A stretch of DNA of 64,000 nt from Paractinoplanes maris (GTDB lineage Bacteria; Actinomycetota; Actinomycetes; Mycobacteriales; Micromonosporaceae). The notes below the pieces were generated by a model. It made no database searches. It saw nothing but the letters and a program-made list of their open reading frames with translations, and was not told the DNA's origin. Numbering within the stretch: the first letter of the stretch is position 1; every line of letters starts with the position of its first letter. The stretch covers positions 1 through 64,000 of the forward strand of contig NZ_JALPVL010000014.1 in the NCBI RefSeq assembly GCF_023544465.1. The letters are read 5' to 3'. Below, piece after piece: positions 25,361 to 33,818 of the stretch. The translations under genes and the position numbers were made by a program.

Positions 25361-26716
25361 ATGACTGACGTACGCGTTCTCGCGCCGACCGGCATGCTCG
25401 GCGCGGGCTTCCCACCCGAGACCATCACCCGCGGCCTCGCCCTGGGCGCCGACGTCATCGCCGTGGACGGCGGGTCGACCGACTCCGGCCCCCACTACCT
25501 GGGCTCGGGAACGGCCAAGACCGCCGCCGCGGCCGTGACCCGGGATCTGCGGCTCCTGCTGCGCGCGGCGGCGAGCGCCGGCATCCCCCTCATCGTCGGC
25601 TCATGCGGCACGAGCGGCACCGACTCCGGAGTCGACTGGGTCGCCGGGATGGCCCACCAGATCCTGGCCGAGGAGGGGCTGAGTCTGCGGATCGCCACGA
25701 TCTACAGCGAGCAGCAGGCCGCTTCCCTGGCGCCGGACCGGATCCACCCGCTGCCACCGGCCGGCGAGCTCGATCCGGCCACTTTGGAGAGTTGCACGCA
25801 CATCGTCGGCATGATGGGCCACGAGCCGATCGTGGCGGCCCTCGAGGGCGGGGCCGACGTGGTGCTGGCCGGGCGGGCCACCGACACGGCCATCGCGGCC
25901 GCGGTCCCGTTGATGCGGGGGTTCCCGGCCGGTCCGGTCTGGCACGCGGCCAAGATCGTCGAGTGCGGCGGGCAGTGCACGACCAACCCGCGTGCCGGCG
26001 GGGTGCTGGCCACCATCGACGCCACCGGGTTCACGATCGAGCCGCTCGACCCCGAGAACGCCTGCACACCCACGTCGGTGGCGGCGCACATGCTCTACGA
26101 GACGGTGAACCCGTTCTCGATGCGCGAGCCGGCCGGCACCATCGTGGTGTCCGGCGCGACCTACCGGGCGGTGGACGACCGCGTCGTGCGGGTCGAGGGG
26201 TCCCGCTTCGAGCCGGCCGGGCAGCACACCATCAAGCTCGAGGGGGCGCGGATCACCGGGTACGAGACGATGTCGTTCACCGCGATCCGCGACCCGCACA
26301 TCCTCGGCCAGATCGACACCTGGGCCGCGCTGCTGCGCAAGACGATCGGCGAGTGGGTCACCCGCACGCTGGGCCTGGGCGACGGCGACTACGCGATCGA
26401 TCTGCGCCTCTACGGCTACGACGCGATCCTCGACGGGATCGAGCCCGACCGGCGGCCACCGCGTGAGGTCGGTGTCATGCTCCTCGTGCACGCGGCCGAC
26501 CAGCCGACCGCGACGGCCGTGGCCAAGGTGGCCAACCCGCTGCTGCTGCACCTGCCCACGCCGGACATGAACTACCTGCCCAGCCTGGCCTTCGCCACCT
26601 CACCGGCCGAGACCGAGCGCGGCGCCGTCTACGAGTTCGTGCTCAACCACGTCATCGACGTCGACTCCCCCACCAGCCTGTTCCGCATCCACCTGCCGGA
26701 GGCCGCAGATGCCTGA
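25361..26716 (+). CDS. AtuA-like protein (DUF1446), putative hydroxy-acid pathway enzyme
   Basis: 451 residues starting 7 bases after the flavoprotein gene. The N-terminus (VLAPTGMLGAGF, VDGGSTDSGPHYLGSG and GSCGTSG) and the VLAGRATDTAIAA centre match the AtuA/DUF1446 family, named from acyclic terpene utilisation but widespread in operons for short organic acids. Biochemistry of the family is largely unknown. It is paired here, as commonly elsewhere, with a DUF4387 gene whose start lies inside its 3' end, which suggests the two proteins form a complex. Confidence 0.87.
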   Translation: MTDVRVLAPTGMLGAGFPPETITRGLALGADVIAVDGGSTDSGPHYLGSGTAKTAAAAVTRDLRLLLRAAASAGIPLIVGSCGTSGTDSGVDWVAGMAHQILAEEGLSLRIATIYSEQQAASLAPDRIHPLPPAGELDPATLESCTHIVGMMGHEPIVAALEGGADVVLAGRATDTAIAAAVPLMRGFPAGPVWHAAKIVECGGQCTTNPRAGGVLATIDATGFTIEPLDPENACTPTSVAAHMLYETVNPFSMREPAGTIVVSGATYRAVDDRVVRVEGSRFEPAGQHTIKLEGARITGYETMSFTAIRDPHILGQIDTWAALLRKTIGEWVTRTLGLGDGDYAIDLRLYGYDAILDGIEPDRRPPREVGVMLLVHAADQPTATAVAKVANPLLLHLPTPDMNYLPSLAFATSPAETERGAVYEFVLNHVIDVDSPTSLFRIHLPEAADA

Positions 26717-27035
26717 GACCCCCACGATCGCGGACCTCGCCCTGGAGGTGCGGTCCAAGAACGCCGGCCCGTTCTGGGTGACGATGGAGTTGTTCATGCG
26801 CGACACCGCCGGATACGAGGCGGTCGCCTTCGTCGACGCGCCGGTCATCGCCCGGCTCTACGGCGTCGACCCGGCCACGGTCCAGATCTTCCGCCTCCCG
26901 GCGCTCAACGTCGTCAAGGTCTCGTTCCCCCGCCCCGTCTCGCAGGGCAGCCTGCGGGACCGCGACATCCACGCCGGCCAGCATCACGTCCCGCTGGCCC
27001 TGCTGCCTGTCCCTACCGCGTCCGCAGACCGTTGA
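26709..27035 (+). CDS. DUF4387 protein, probable small partner of the AtuA-like protein
   Basis: 108 residues. It starts at ATG 26709, eight bases inside the AtuA-like gene, so translation is coupled. The core LALEVRSKNAGPFWVTMELF matches DUF4387, a family found almost only beside DUF1446 proteins, in some genomes as a fusion. The C-terminal part VVKVSFPRPVSQGSLRDRD is also conserved-looking. A role as small subunit of a hydro-lyase or acyl-handling enzyme is inference. Its 3' end overlaps the convergent TetR gene by 23 bases. Confidence 0.85.
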   Translation: MPETPTIADLALEVRSKNAGPFWVTMELFMRDTAGYEAVAFVDAPVIARLYGVDPATVQIFRLPALNVVKVSFPRPVSQGSLRDRDIHAGQHHVPLALLPVPTASADR

Positions 27036-27540
27036 AGATCAGGTCGAGCAGGTGGTGGGCGGGCTCGGCCGCTTCCTCGCGGGAGAGGAAACCGAGCAGG
27101 AGAAGCACGTCCTGAGCGCTGACGTCGGCGCGGATCGACCCCTCGGCCCGGCCCGCGGCCAGCAGGACCTCGATGACCTCGCCGATCGGCCCGGAATGGC
27201 CGGCGGCGAGCGCGTGCCCCGGGCCGGGCTCGAGTGCGGCCAGGACCCCGCGTTTGACCCGCGCGTAGTCGGCGACGTTGTCCAGCCAGCGACGGAACGC
27301 CGTGGCCGCGTCGTGCTCGGCCAGCAGCTGAGGAGCGGAGGCGACCAGCTGGTCGACGTCGGCCCGGTAGACCTCGGCCAGCAGCGCCTCGCGGGTCGCG
27401 AAGTTGCGATAGAGGGTGCCCTGCCCGACGCCGGCCGCCTTGGCGACCGCGTTCATCGGCAGCTCCGACGTCGAATTCAGCAGGTCACGGGCGACCTCGA
27501 CGATGCGCGCCCGGTTGCTGACCGCGTCCGCCCGTGGCAT
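27013..27540 (-). CDS. TetR-family transcriptional repressor
   Basis: 175 residues from ATG 27540, with GGGGAGGTCGG directly upstream; a much longer open frame continues but is antisense to the neighbouring gene. The N-terminal helix-turn-helix is SELPMNAVAKAAGVGQGTLY followed by RNFATREALL. The ligand-binding helical domain follows. Divergent from an SDR gene, with two copies of a palindrome between them, so it should repress both itself and the SDR. Confidence 0.92.
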   Translation of the reverse strand: MPRADAVSNRARIVEVARDLLNSTSELPMNAVAKAAGVGQGTLYRNFATREALLAEVYRADVDQLVASAPQLLAEHDAATAFRRWLDNVADYARVKRGVLAALEPGPGHALAAGHSGPIGEVIEVLLAAGRAEGSIRADVSAQDVLLLLGFLSREEAAEPAHHLLDLIFNGLRTR

Positions 27541-27563
27541 CGCACCGACCTCCCCTTGTAAGT

Positions 27564-27605
27564 GGACACGTGTCCGGTTAGTCTCGGCTAAGCGGACACG
27601 TGTCA
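27564..27605. promoter_or_regulatory. Twin TetR operator with overlapping divergent promoters
   Basis: GGACACGTGTCC (27564-27575) and GGACACGTGTCA (27594-27605) share the core GACACGTGTC, with centres 30 bases apart (three helical turns). The flanks are also symmetric (GTAAGT at 27558 and ACTTAC from 27606). Reading left, TTGACA overlaps the second site as a -35; reading right, TGGACA at 27563 with GGCTAA 17 bases on gives a promoter for the SDR. Both would be blocked by bound repressor. Confidence 0.8.
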
Positions 27606-27627
27606 ACTTACTCGATCGGGAGGTCGG

Positions 27628-28377
27628 ATGCCGACCCGTACGGATCTCATCAGCGGCAAGACGGTGGTCGTCACCGGCGCCAGCAGCGGCATCGGGCGCG
27701 AGGCGGCCACCATGCTCGCCGGGCGCGGGGCGGCGGTCGTGCTGGCCGCGCGCCGCTCCGAGCGCATCGACGCCCTGGCCGCGTCGATCCGCGAGGCCGG
27801 GGGCCGGGCGATCGCGGTACCGACCGACGTGACGGCCGCCGGCGACGTCCGGCACCTCGTCGACCGGGCGGTCAGCGAGTTCGGCCGGCTGGACGTCCTC
27901 GTCAGCAACGCCGGGGTGGCCCGGCTCGGCCGCCTCGACCAACCGGCCGGGGACGACTGGTCGGCGATGATCGACGTCAACGTCCGCGGCCTGCTCAACG
28001 GCATCGCCGCCGTCCTGCCGGTCTTCCGCGACCAGGGACGCGGGCACGTGATCACCACGGTGTCGACCGCCGGCCTCACGATCGTGCCGACGATGGCGGT
28101 CTACGCCGCCACCAAGAACGCGGCCCGCACCATCATGGAGGGCCTGCGGACCGAGTCGACCGACGGCGTCGTCCGCACCACCGAGATCTCGCCGGGCTTC
28201 GTCCGCACCGAGCTGGCCGACGGCATGGAACCATCCGCCCGCGAGCGGATCCAGCTCGGGATGCGCGAGTTCGGCCTGGACCCGGCCGCGGTGGCCCGGG
28301 CGGTGTGCTTCGCCATCGACCAGCCGGACGACGTCGAGATCGGTGCCCTCACCATCCGCCCCACCGTGCAGGGCTGA
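27628..28377 (+). CDS. Short-chain dehydrogenase/reductase under TetR control
   Basis: 249 residues. The cofactor loop TGASSGIG, the SNAGVA motif, the catalytic Ser in TVSTAGL and YAATK carry the full SDR set. ARRS after strand 2 suggests NADP. GGGAGG lies before ATG 27628. The only context is the divergent TetR repressor, which implies induction by a hydrophobic or xenobiotic ligand that is perhaps also the substrate. Confidence 0.9.
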   Translation: MPTRTDLISGKTVVVTGASSGIGREAATMLAGRGAAVVLAARRSERIDALAASIREAGGRAIAVPTDVTAAGDVRHLVDRAVSEFGRLDVLVSNAGVARLGRLDQPAGDDWSAMIDVNVRGLLNGIAAVLPVFRDQGRGHVITTVSTAGLTIVPTMAVYAATKNAARTIMEGLRTESTDGVVRTTEISPGFVRTELADGMEPSARERIQLGMREFGLDPAAVARAVCFAIDQPDDVEIGALTIRPTVQG

Positions 28378-28379
28378 CG

Positions 28380-28418
28380 GCCGGAGCCGCCCGGACGTCT
28401 CGCCCGGGCGGCTCCGGC
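28380..28418. terminator. Bidirectional terminator hairpin
   Basis: A perfect 15-base stem, GCCGGAGCCGCCCGG (28380-28394) with CCGGGCGGCTCCGGC (28404-28418) and a 9-base loop, sits between the convergent SDR and surface-protein genes. Confidence 0.8.
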
Positions 28419-28437
28419 TGGTGATGCGACGGAGTTC

Positions 28438-30717
28438 TCAGTCGGCCCAGATGCCGCCGTCGACCAGGGCGATGGCACTGTCGTAGACGTAGTCGGCCGA
28501 GTCGGCCACGGCGATCTGCACAGTCACCTCCTGGCCTGGGGTGACCGGCACCGAGCAGGTCAACGGCTTGGTCAGACCATCCATGCTGGTGGCGTAGCCG
28601 GCCGCACCGTCCGAGTTGTCGACGTAGTAGGCCGTGTTCTCCCCCGCGTTGATGGTGTTGACGGAGACCGGCCGGGTCGTGCCGGGCACCAGGGCGCAGT
28701 TCTTGCCGTCGACCCGTACGGCCATGACGTCGTTGTAGGAGCTGTTGACGTACTCCGGATACTCCTCGCTGGCGAAGACGTAGCGCACGTGCAACGTGCT
28801 CCCCTGCGGGACGAGCTTGACCTGATACGACGCGGCGTCGAACGTGGGGTGACCGGCGAACGCGGTCAGCTCCGCGTCGCCCTCGCGGCCGAGGTTGCTG
28901 CTCGCGAACTTCGCCGGGTCGCCCAGCGCGTCGGCCATCCGGCCGGTGCTCAGCACCCAGGTCTTCTTCCCGGGCACGAAGCCGTCGACGTGACCCCACT
29001 GCTCCGTGCCGCCGGCTGTGGTGTCCTCGACCTTGTCCACACCGTCACCCAACAGCGAGTCCTTGGGGCCGCCGGGTTCGGGCGCCATGGCCTTGCAGTC
29101 CTTCGGCAGGTAGTGCGGCGACCCGGCGTACGGCTGGGATCCCTGCAGGGCATCCAGGGTGACCTTCTCGCTGAAGCTCCACTTGTCGAGGAACGCCTTG
29201 ACCGTCAGATAGAGGCCGGCGCTCATCGCCACCTTGGCTTCCAGGCAGGCGTTGTAGCGGGAGTCCGTGGGATTGAAAACCGGGCCGAAGGTCGCGTCCA
29301 CCGGATAGAGGCCGCCGCCGATGCCGGCGATCACGCCGGCTTCCTTGGTGCCGGCGCCGGGGCCGACGATCAGCTCACCGCCGGCTTTGAGCCCGATGGT
29401 GCCGTTCGCGGTGACCTGTGGAGTCAGCGGGGAAGCCTCCAGGACGCGCTTGCCGGTGAACGACGGCCCGTTCTTGACCGACATCGAGCCCTTGATCTCG
29501 AAGCCGGCGACCGCGGACAGACCCACGTTGCTCACCTCCATCGAGCCCCCTGCGTTGATCTCCGCGCTCGCCGAGAACGACACCGACAGCGGCACCGGCG
29601 ACACCGAGATCGGCTTGAAGATGGTCGGCAGCCCCACCTTGCACTTCCGGTTGCCGCTCACCTTCACGGTCGCCGGGCCGTTCAGCGTGACGCTCAGTCC
29701 CATGTCCACCGATGCTCCGGTGGGCACGTCGGCGCCGAGGAACGAGTACTTGTCGACCTTGGTGGCGAAGTGACCGCCGAGTTTCAGGTCCGGCGAGAAG
29801 GTGACCTGGTCGCCCGCGCTCCCACCCTCGCAGGTCGCGGACAGTGCCTTGGTCGCCGCGGCCGCCTTGGCCTTCGGCGCCGGAGCCGGGGTAGGGGTCG
29901 CCTCCCCGTCGGCCGCCGCGCTGAACTCGGTGACGGCGAGCTCGTAGTGGTCGAAGGCATCGATCAGCGACCCGGCCCGCAAAGACAGGGTCCGCCCGTC
30001 AGCCGAGACGGCCGTCACGACACCCAGAAAGCCGCCGGGCAGGGGTGGCGAGACCGGCAGCACCACCGCGGCACCGATCACCGGTGCGGCCACGCCGCTC
30101 TGCAGGACCGCGCGGACTCCGGACCCGGTCGGTGCCGCGGAAACCAGGTCAGCGGGCTGGGCGAGCAGCGTGGCGGGATTCGCGACGTACTTGGCCGCAT
30201 CGGTGGCCGAGGCCGGGCCCGCGGTCACCGTCAACGGCCCGTACCACCGGCCTCTGAGGCTGGTGAAGAGCGAGTACGTGTATTGCCGGCCGGCCTTCAG
30301 CCCGGAGTCGACCGCGGTGGTGCCCTTGACCGGCACGCCGGTGCCCAGCGACGTCAGGCCGGCCGGGGTCCGTCCGGTCGTGCGGCGGAGCACGAACCTC
30401 GACCCGGCCGGCGCTTTCCAGGCCAGGCTCACCCCGGTGGCCGTCATCGTGGTGGCGCGCAGGTCGCGGGCCGCGCCGTCGGCGGAGTAGGAGACCGTCA
30501 CCGTGGACTTCGTGCCGGACCGGGTCGCCACCAGCGGCGCCGAGGCCCGTCCGACATAGCGCACGCCGTTGAAGATCAGCGTGCGGGCCTGAACGGTGTA
30601 CAGGCCGGCGGGCGGCGCGAGGACGACCGTGGTGGATGTGCCCTCCGGCGGCTTGGTCGCGACCAGCCGTGACTTGCCGGCCAGGGTGACCGTGGCGGGC
30701 ACCCCGCTGGGCGCCAA
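28438..30717 (-). CDS. Large surface-type protein with choice-of-anchor L domain, apparently lacking its N-terminus
   Basis: 759 residues from TTG 30717. Visible parts are an Ig-like beta region (about 1-70), a fibronectin type III-like domain (about 80-165), a Thr/Pro/Ala linker (APAPKAKAAA), a long beta-rich Gly/Ser section with two Cys pairs, and a C-terminal choice-of-anchor L domain (about 560-757) marked by FASEEYPEYVNSSYNDVMAV. Every part looks extracellular, yet no signal peptide precedes it: the in-frame sequence back to the stop at 30790 has no hydrophobic core and no ATG or GTG. The 5' end is therefore probably deleted or frameshifted. Confidence 0.7.
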   Translation of the reverse strand: MAPSGVPATVTLAGKSRLVATKPPEGTSTTVVLAPPAGLYTVQARTLIFNGVRYVGRASAPLVATRSGTKSTVTVSYSADGAARDLRATTMTATGVSLAWKAPAGSRFVLRRTTGRTPAGLTSLGTGVPVKGTTAVDSGLKAGRQYTYSLFTSLRGRWYGPLTVTAGPASATDAAKYVANPATLLAQPADLVSAAPTGSGVRAVLQSGVAAPVIGAAVVLPVSPPLPGGFLGVVTAVSADGRTLSLRAGSLIDAFDHYELAVTEFSAAADGEATPTPAPAPKAKAAAATKALSATCEGGSAGDQVTFSPDLKLGGHFATKVDKYSFLGADVPTGASVDMGLSVTLNGPATVKVSGNRKCKVGLPTIFKPISVSPVPLSVSFSASAEINAGGSMEVSNVGLSAVAGFEIKGSMSVKNGPSFTGKRVLEASPLTPQVTANGTIGLKAGGELIVGPGAGTKEAGVIAGIGGGLYPVDATFGPVFNPTDSRYNACLEAKVAMSAGLYLTVKAFLDKWSFSEKVTLDALQGSQPYAGSPHYLPKDCKAMAPEPGGPKDSLLGDGVDKVEDTTAGGTEQWGHVDGFVPGKKTWVLSTGRMADALGDPAKFASSNLGREGDAELTAFAGHPTFDAASYQVKLVPQGSTLHVRYVFASEEYPEYVNSSYNDVMAVRVDGKNCALVPGTTRPVSVNTINAGENTAYYVDNSDGAAGYATSMDGLTKPLTCSVPVTPGQEVTVQIAVADSADYVYDSAIALVDGGIWAD

Positions 30718-30886
30718 GTACTTTTCCCGGGACAGCCGGCGCCTCGAAAGCCGTTCGACCAGTCGGAAGTCAATCTCGGCCGAACAGCTTCAACCGTGCG
30801 GATTACGCCGTACGGGCGGGCCGGGACCGGCCGTCAGACGCCCGGGAGACCTCGATCCGGCGAAGCGGTCGTGGTCGGCGGCCGGC

Positions 30887-31321
30887 TCATCGGGTGGTGC
30901 CGGCGGCCAGCGCCTGGAGGGCGCGGAGGAAGGTGTCACGGTCGGGTGGGGGGAGCTGGTCGAGCACGGTTGCCTCGGCTGAGCGGATCGCCGACTGGGC
31001 CTCGCTGTGCAGGGTGCGGCCGGCGGGGGTCAGGCGCAGCAGGTGGACGCGGCGGTCGGCGGGGTCGGGCTCCCGCTCGATGAGGTCGCGCTGCTGCAGC
31101 TCGTCGAGGACGGCGATCAGGCGGGTCTTGTCGGCCCCGATCGAGCGGGCCAGCGCCGACTGGGTGCGCATCGGCTCGTCGCGCAGCGCGGTCAGGACGG
31201 CGTAGCCCCACATGGAGATGTCGTGGGAGGTCAGGATCGGCTGCTCGACGGCGACCATCCGGCGGCCCAGCCGCACCAGCATCGCCGCGAGGTCGGGACG
31301 GTCGTCCGCTTCGCCGGTCAC
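30887..31321 (-). CDS. MarR-family transcriptional regulator
   Basis: 144 residues from GTG 31321; a longer open frame would run antisense into the next gene. It has a winged helix with SALARSIGADKTRLIAVLDEL as recognition region (about residues 54-74), then the wing EREPDPADRRVHLLRLT typical of MarR. Divergent from the TIGR03086-type gene at 31376, 54 bases away, and probably its repressor. Confidence 0.88.
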   Translation of the reverse strand: MTGEADDRPDLAAMLVRLGRRMVAVEQPILTSHDISMWGYAVLTALRDEPMRTQSALARSIGADKTRLIAVLDELQQRDLIEREPDPADRRVHLLRLTPAGRTLHSEAQSAIRSAEATVLDQLPPPDRDTFLRALQALAAGTTR

Positions 31322-31368
31322 CAGGCTGAAATTACACCGGTTGACAGATCGTAAGCTCAAGCGGATGG

Positions 31369-31382
31369 TAAGCGCATGCTTA
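31369..31382. promoter_or_regulatory. Candidate MarR operator over the start codon of the next gene
   Basis: TAAGC (31369-31373) and GCTTA (31378-31382) are inverted around the ATG at 31376. A further GTAAGC copy lies at 31351, and TTGACA at 31341 is a possible -35. A repressor here would block initiation. Confidence 0.5.
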
Positions 31383-31999
31383 TCGAAACGATGGATGTGC
31401 GGGCGGCGGACGCGACGACGGTCCGGGCGACGATCAGCCTGGTGCGGAGTGTGTCCGGCGCCGACCTCGAGCGGCCGACACCGTGCGCGGGCTGGAATCT
31501 GCGGGAGCTGCTCGCTCATCTGACAGCCCAGCACCGGGGGTTCGCCGCGGCCGCCTCCGGCCACGGCGCCGGCCCCGAGCCGTGGCGGGAGGACCCGCTC
31601 GCGCCGGATCCCGTCGGCGCCTATCGGGCGGCGGCCGACGAGGTGATCGCCGCCTTCGGGCCCGAGGACGTGCTCGACCGCGAGTTCGCGCTGGCCGGCA
31701 TCGGCACCGTCCCGGGCCGGCTGGCCATCGGCTTCCACCTGGTCGACTACGTGGCGCACGGCTGGGACGTCGCCCGGGCGCTGGGCGCGGCGTGGACCCT
31801 GCCGGACGACGTGCTGAGCGCGGCACTGCCGGTGGCCGAGATGGTGCCCGACGACGAGTCCCGGTCGGCCCCCGGTGCGGCGTTCGCGGCCCGGCAGCCG
31901 TACGCGGGAAACGACCCGCTCGACCGGATCCTCGCCCTCCTCGGCCGCTCCCCGACCTGGCCCGGCGTCAGCGACGACCGGGCCCGCTCAGATCGTTGA
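31376..31999 (+). CDS. TIGR03086-type protein with maleylpyruvate-isomerase-like metal-binding fold
   Basis: 207 residues. The N-terminal four-helix region with PTPCAGWNLRELLAHLTAQH matches the DinB/maleylpyruvate isomerase N-terminal domain: the His in this motif and the HLVDYVAHGWD segment would bind one metal ion. The family handles thiol-dependent chemistry (mycothiol or related) in actinobacteria. An alternative start is ATG 31391. Paired divergently with the MarR gene, which suggests a small inducible stress or detoxification unit. Confidence 0.85.
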   Translation: MLIETMDVRAADATTVRATISLVRSVSGADLERPTPCAGWNLRELLAHLTAQHRGFAAAASGHGAGPEPWREDPLAPDPVGAYRAAADEVIAAFGPEDVLDREFALAGIGTVPGRLAIGFHLVDYVAHGWDVARALGAAWTLPDDVLSAALPVAEMVPDDESRSAPGAAFAARQPYAGNDPLDRILALLGRSPTWPGVSDDRARSDR

Positions 32000-32494
32000 G
32001 CGAGGATCCGCAACCGGGCCGGCGCCGGCTTCTCCGGCAACGGCGAGCAGCCGGCTGAAGCCGGTCGAGAGCAGCGTGCCGGCGTGCCCGACGGCCGAGT
32101 AGGACCGCTCGCTGCCGTCGGCCAGCTCCAGGGTGACGGTCACGTCGGCCGTGCTGCGGGCGTTGACGACCGACGACGCCGTGATCACCTCGGGCGGACG
32201 CCGGCGGTCGCTCCGCTCGATGAGGAACCACCAGATCGCGCCGCCCACCGCCGCCACCACCGTCAGCGCGACGGCGATCCACAGGGCGACATCGAGCCCG
32301 GTGATGCCGCGATCACCGGCGTTGACGGCGACCGCGGCCAGCCCGAAGCCGATCAGCAGCCCACCGGCGCAGGCCCGGACGGCCCGCGGCCGGGCCGGCG
32401 ACACCTCGTGCACCGCCACGTGGCCGTCGGCGAACCGCATCGTCACGGACTGGCCGGTCCCGGTGGTCACGTGGAGTACTTTCACCGGGCCCAC
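31988..32494 (-). CDS. Two-span membrane protein, function unknown
   Basis: About 168 residues from GTG 32494 (GTG 32485 is equally possible; neither has a clear ribosome binding site). A short beta-rich N-terminus is followed by two membrane spans (about 45-65 and 75-100), a basic ERSDRRRPPE linker and a beta-rich C-terminal domain. No family recognised. The 3' end overlaps the convergent TIGR03086-type gene by 12 bases, and the gene is divergent from the ECF sigma factor. Confidence 0.6.
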   Translation of the reverse strand: MGPVKVLHVTTGTGQSVTMRFADGHVAVHEVSPARPRAVRACAGGLLIGFGLAAVAVNAGDRGITGLDVALWIAVALTVVAAVGGAIWWFLIERSDRRRPPEVITASSVVNARSTADVTVTLELADGSERSYSAVGHAGTLLSTGFSRLLAVAGEAGAGPVADPRSTI

Positions 32495-32570
32495 GGTAAA
32501 GCATGTAACCGGATGCCCCACTGCGGTGTGTTCTTCAGTGTGAGATGCACTCAGGGGAAGACGGGGGACC

Positions 32571-33089
32571 ATGGCGGGCCGTGACAGTGGCGACTTCGAC
32601 GCCTTCTACATCGCTACGGTCCGGCGGGTTGTGCTCTACCTCTACGCCGCCTGCGGTGACCGGGCCGAGGCGCAGGACCTGGCCCAGGAGGCCTTCGCGC
32701 GAGCCTGGCAGCACTGGCCCCGGGTCGCCGGCTACGACGATCCGGAGGCCTGGGTCCGCACCGTCGCCTGGCGGCTGATGGCCAACCGGTGGCGGGGCCT
32801 GCGGCGCCGGGTGACCGCGCTGGCCCGGCTCGGACCGCGGTCCGAGGCCACCGCCGGCCCGTCGCCCGACCGGGTCGCCATCGTGGACGCGTTGCAGCGC
32901 CTGCCCCAGGCCCAACGGCAGGTGGTCGCCCTGCACTACCTGCTCGACATGCCGGTCAACGACATCTCGGCCGCCACCGGCGTTCCCGCCGGCACCGTCA
33001 AGGTGCAGCTCTCCCGGGCCCGGACCACCCTCGCCGGGCTGCTCGGCGACAACGATCAGGAGATCACCGATGCCACTTCCTCTCGCTGA
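32571..33089 (+). CDS. ECF sigma factor (SigE-like actinobacterial family)
   Basis: 172 residues. Region 2 (about 10-75) holds DRAEAQDLAQEAFARAWQHW, which contacts the -10 element. Region 4 (about 110-165) holds LPQAQRQVVALHYLLDMPV and the helix-turn-helix ISAATGVPAGTVKVQLSRAR. There is no extra C-terminal domain. The next gene starts within its 3' end (20-base overlap) and encodes a membrane protein, so the pair resembles a sigma/anti-sigma-type unit. Confidence 0.9.
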   Translation: MAGRDSGDFDAFYIATVRRVVLYLYAACGDRAEAQDLAQEAFARAWQHWPRVAGYDDPEAWVRTVAWRLMANRWRGLRRRVTALARLGPRSEATAGPSPDRVAIVDALQRLPQAQRQVVALHYLLDMPVNDISAATGVPAGTVKVQLSRARTTLAGLLGDNDQEITDATSSR

Positions 33090-33684
33090 CCGCCTCCGGC
33101 AACTGGAGACCGACGTCCGCGACCTCGACGTGCTGCCGGCCGCGGCGGTTCGCGCCCGGGGCCGCCGCCGCCGGGTGACCGCCACGGTCGGGACGGTCGC
33201 CGCCGTGGCGACCGCGGCCGGCGTCACCGCGACCCTCGCCTGGCCGCAGCAGAACGCTCCGGTGCTGCCCGGCCCGGCCGCCGACCGCCCCGCCCTGACC
33301 TGTGACCTGAGCCTGCCGGGCGGGCCCGAGCAGGTCCGCCTCCGGGTGTTCGACGGCGGGGCCCCGGCCGGAGTGACCGGCTCGACGGCCGGGCAACTGC
33401 GGGGACTCAGCTTCACCGTGCTGACCCTCGCCGGCGGGCCGACCGAGGCACCGATCACCGGCTCGGCCACTGTGCGCTACGGGCCCGCGGCGGTGGGCGC
33501 CGCAGCCCTGGTCCGGGCCTACCTGCCCGGCGCCGCCCTGATGTTCGAACCGGGACGGACCGACGGCACCATCGACGTGACACTGGGCCCGGCCTTCGAC
33601 CGGCTGGCCACCGCCACCGAGGTCAACCAGGCTCTCGCCGCCGGGGGCGAGCCGTCGCCGCCTCCGCAGTGCCGGGGCCGCTGA
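33070..33684 (+). CDS. Membrane protein with LytR_C-like domain, partner of the ECF sigma factor
   Basis: 204 residues. A cytoplasmic N-terminus of about 35 residues rich in Arg (ARGRRRRVT) precedes one membrane span (about 37-58). The outer part contains a fold resembling LytR_C (VRLRVFDGGAPAGVTGSTA, then LRGLSFTVLTLAG, then repeated strand-helix units). The short cytoplasmic tail contains no zinc-binding HxxxCxxC, so if it is the anti-sigma factor it is of a non-ZAS type. The 20-base gene overlap argues for coupled expression. Confidence 0.75.
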   Translation: MPLPLADRLRQLETDVRDLDVLPAAAVRARGRRRRVTATVGTVAAVATAAGVTATLAWPQQNAPVLPGPAADRPALTCDLSLPGGPEQVRLRVFDGGAPAGVTGSTAGQLRGLSFTVLTLAGGPTEAPITGSATVRYGPAAVGAAALVRAYLPGAALMFEPGRTDGTIDVTLGPAFDRLATATEVNQALAAGGEPSPPPQCRGR

Positions 33685-33818
33685 CACTGACGTACGAGAC
33701 GGCGCCGGGGTGAATGAATCGGGTTCCCGGTTAACCGATCAGCGGTGCGGGGCAGGCAACGGGCAGCACCGCCGCGGTTCCTCCCCGGGCCGCGGCCGGC
33801 TCGACACCGAGGAGCGCC

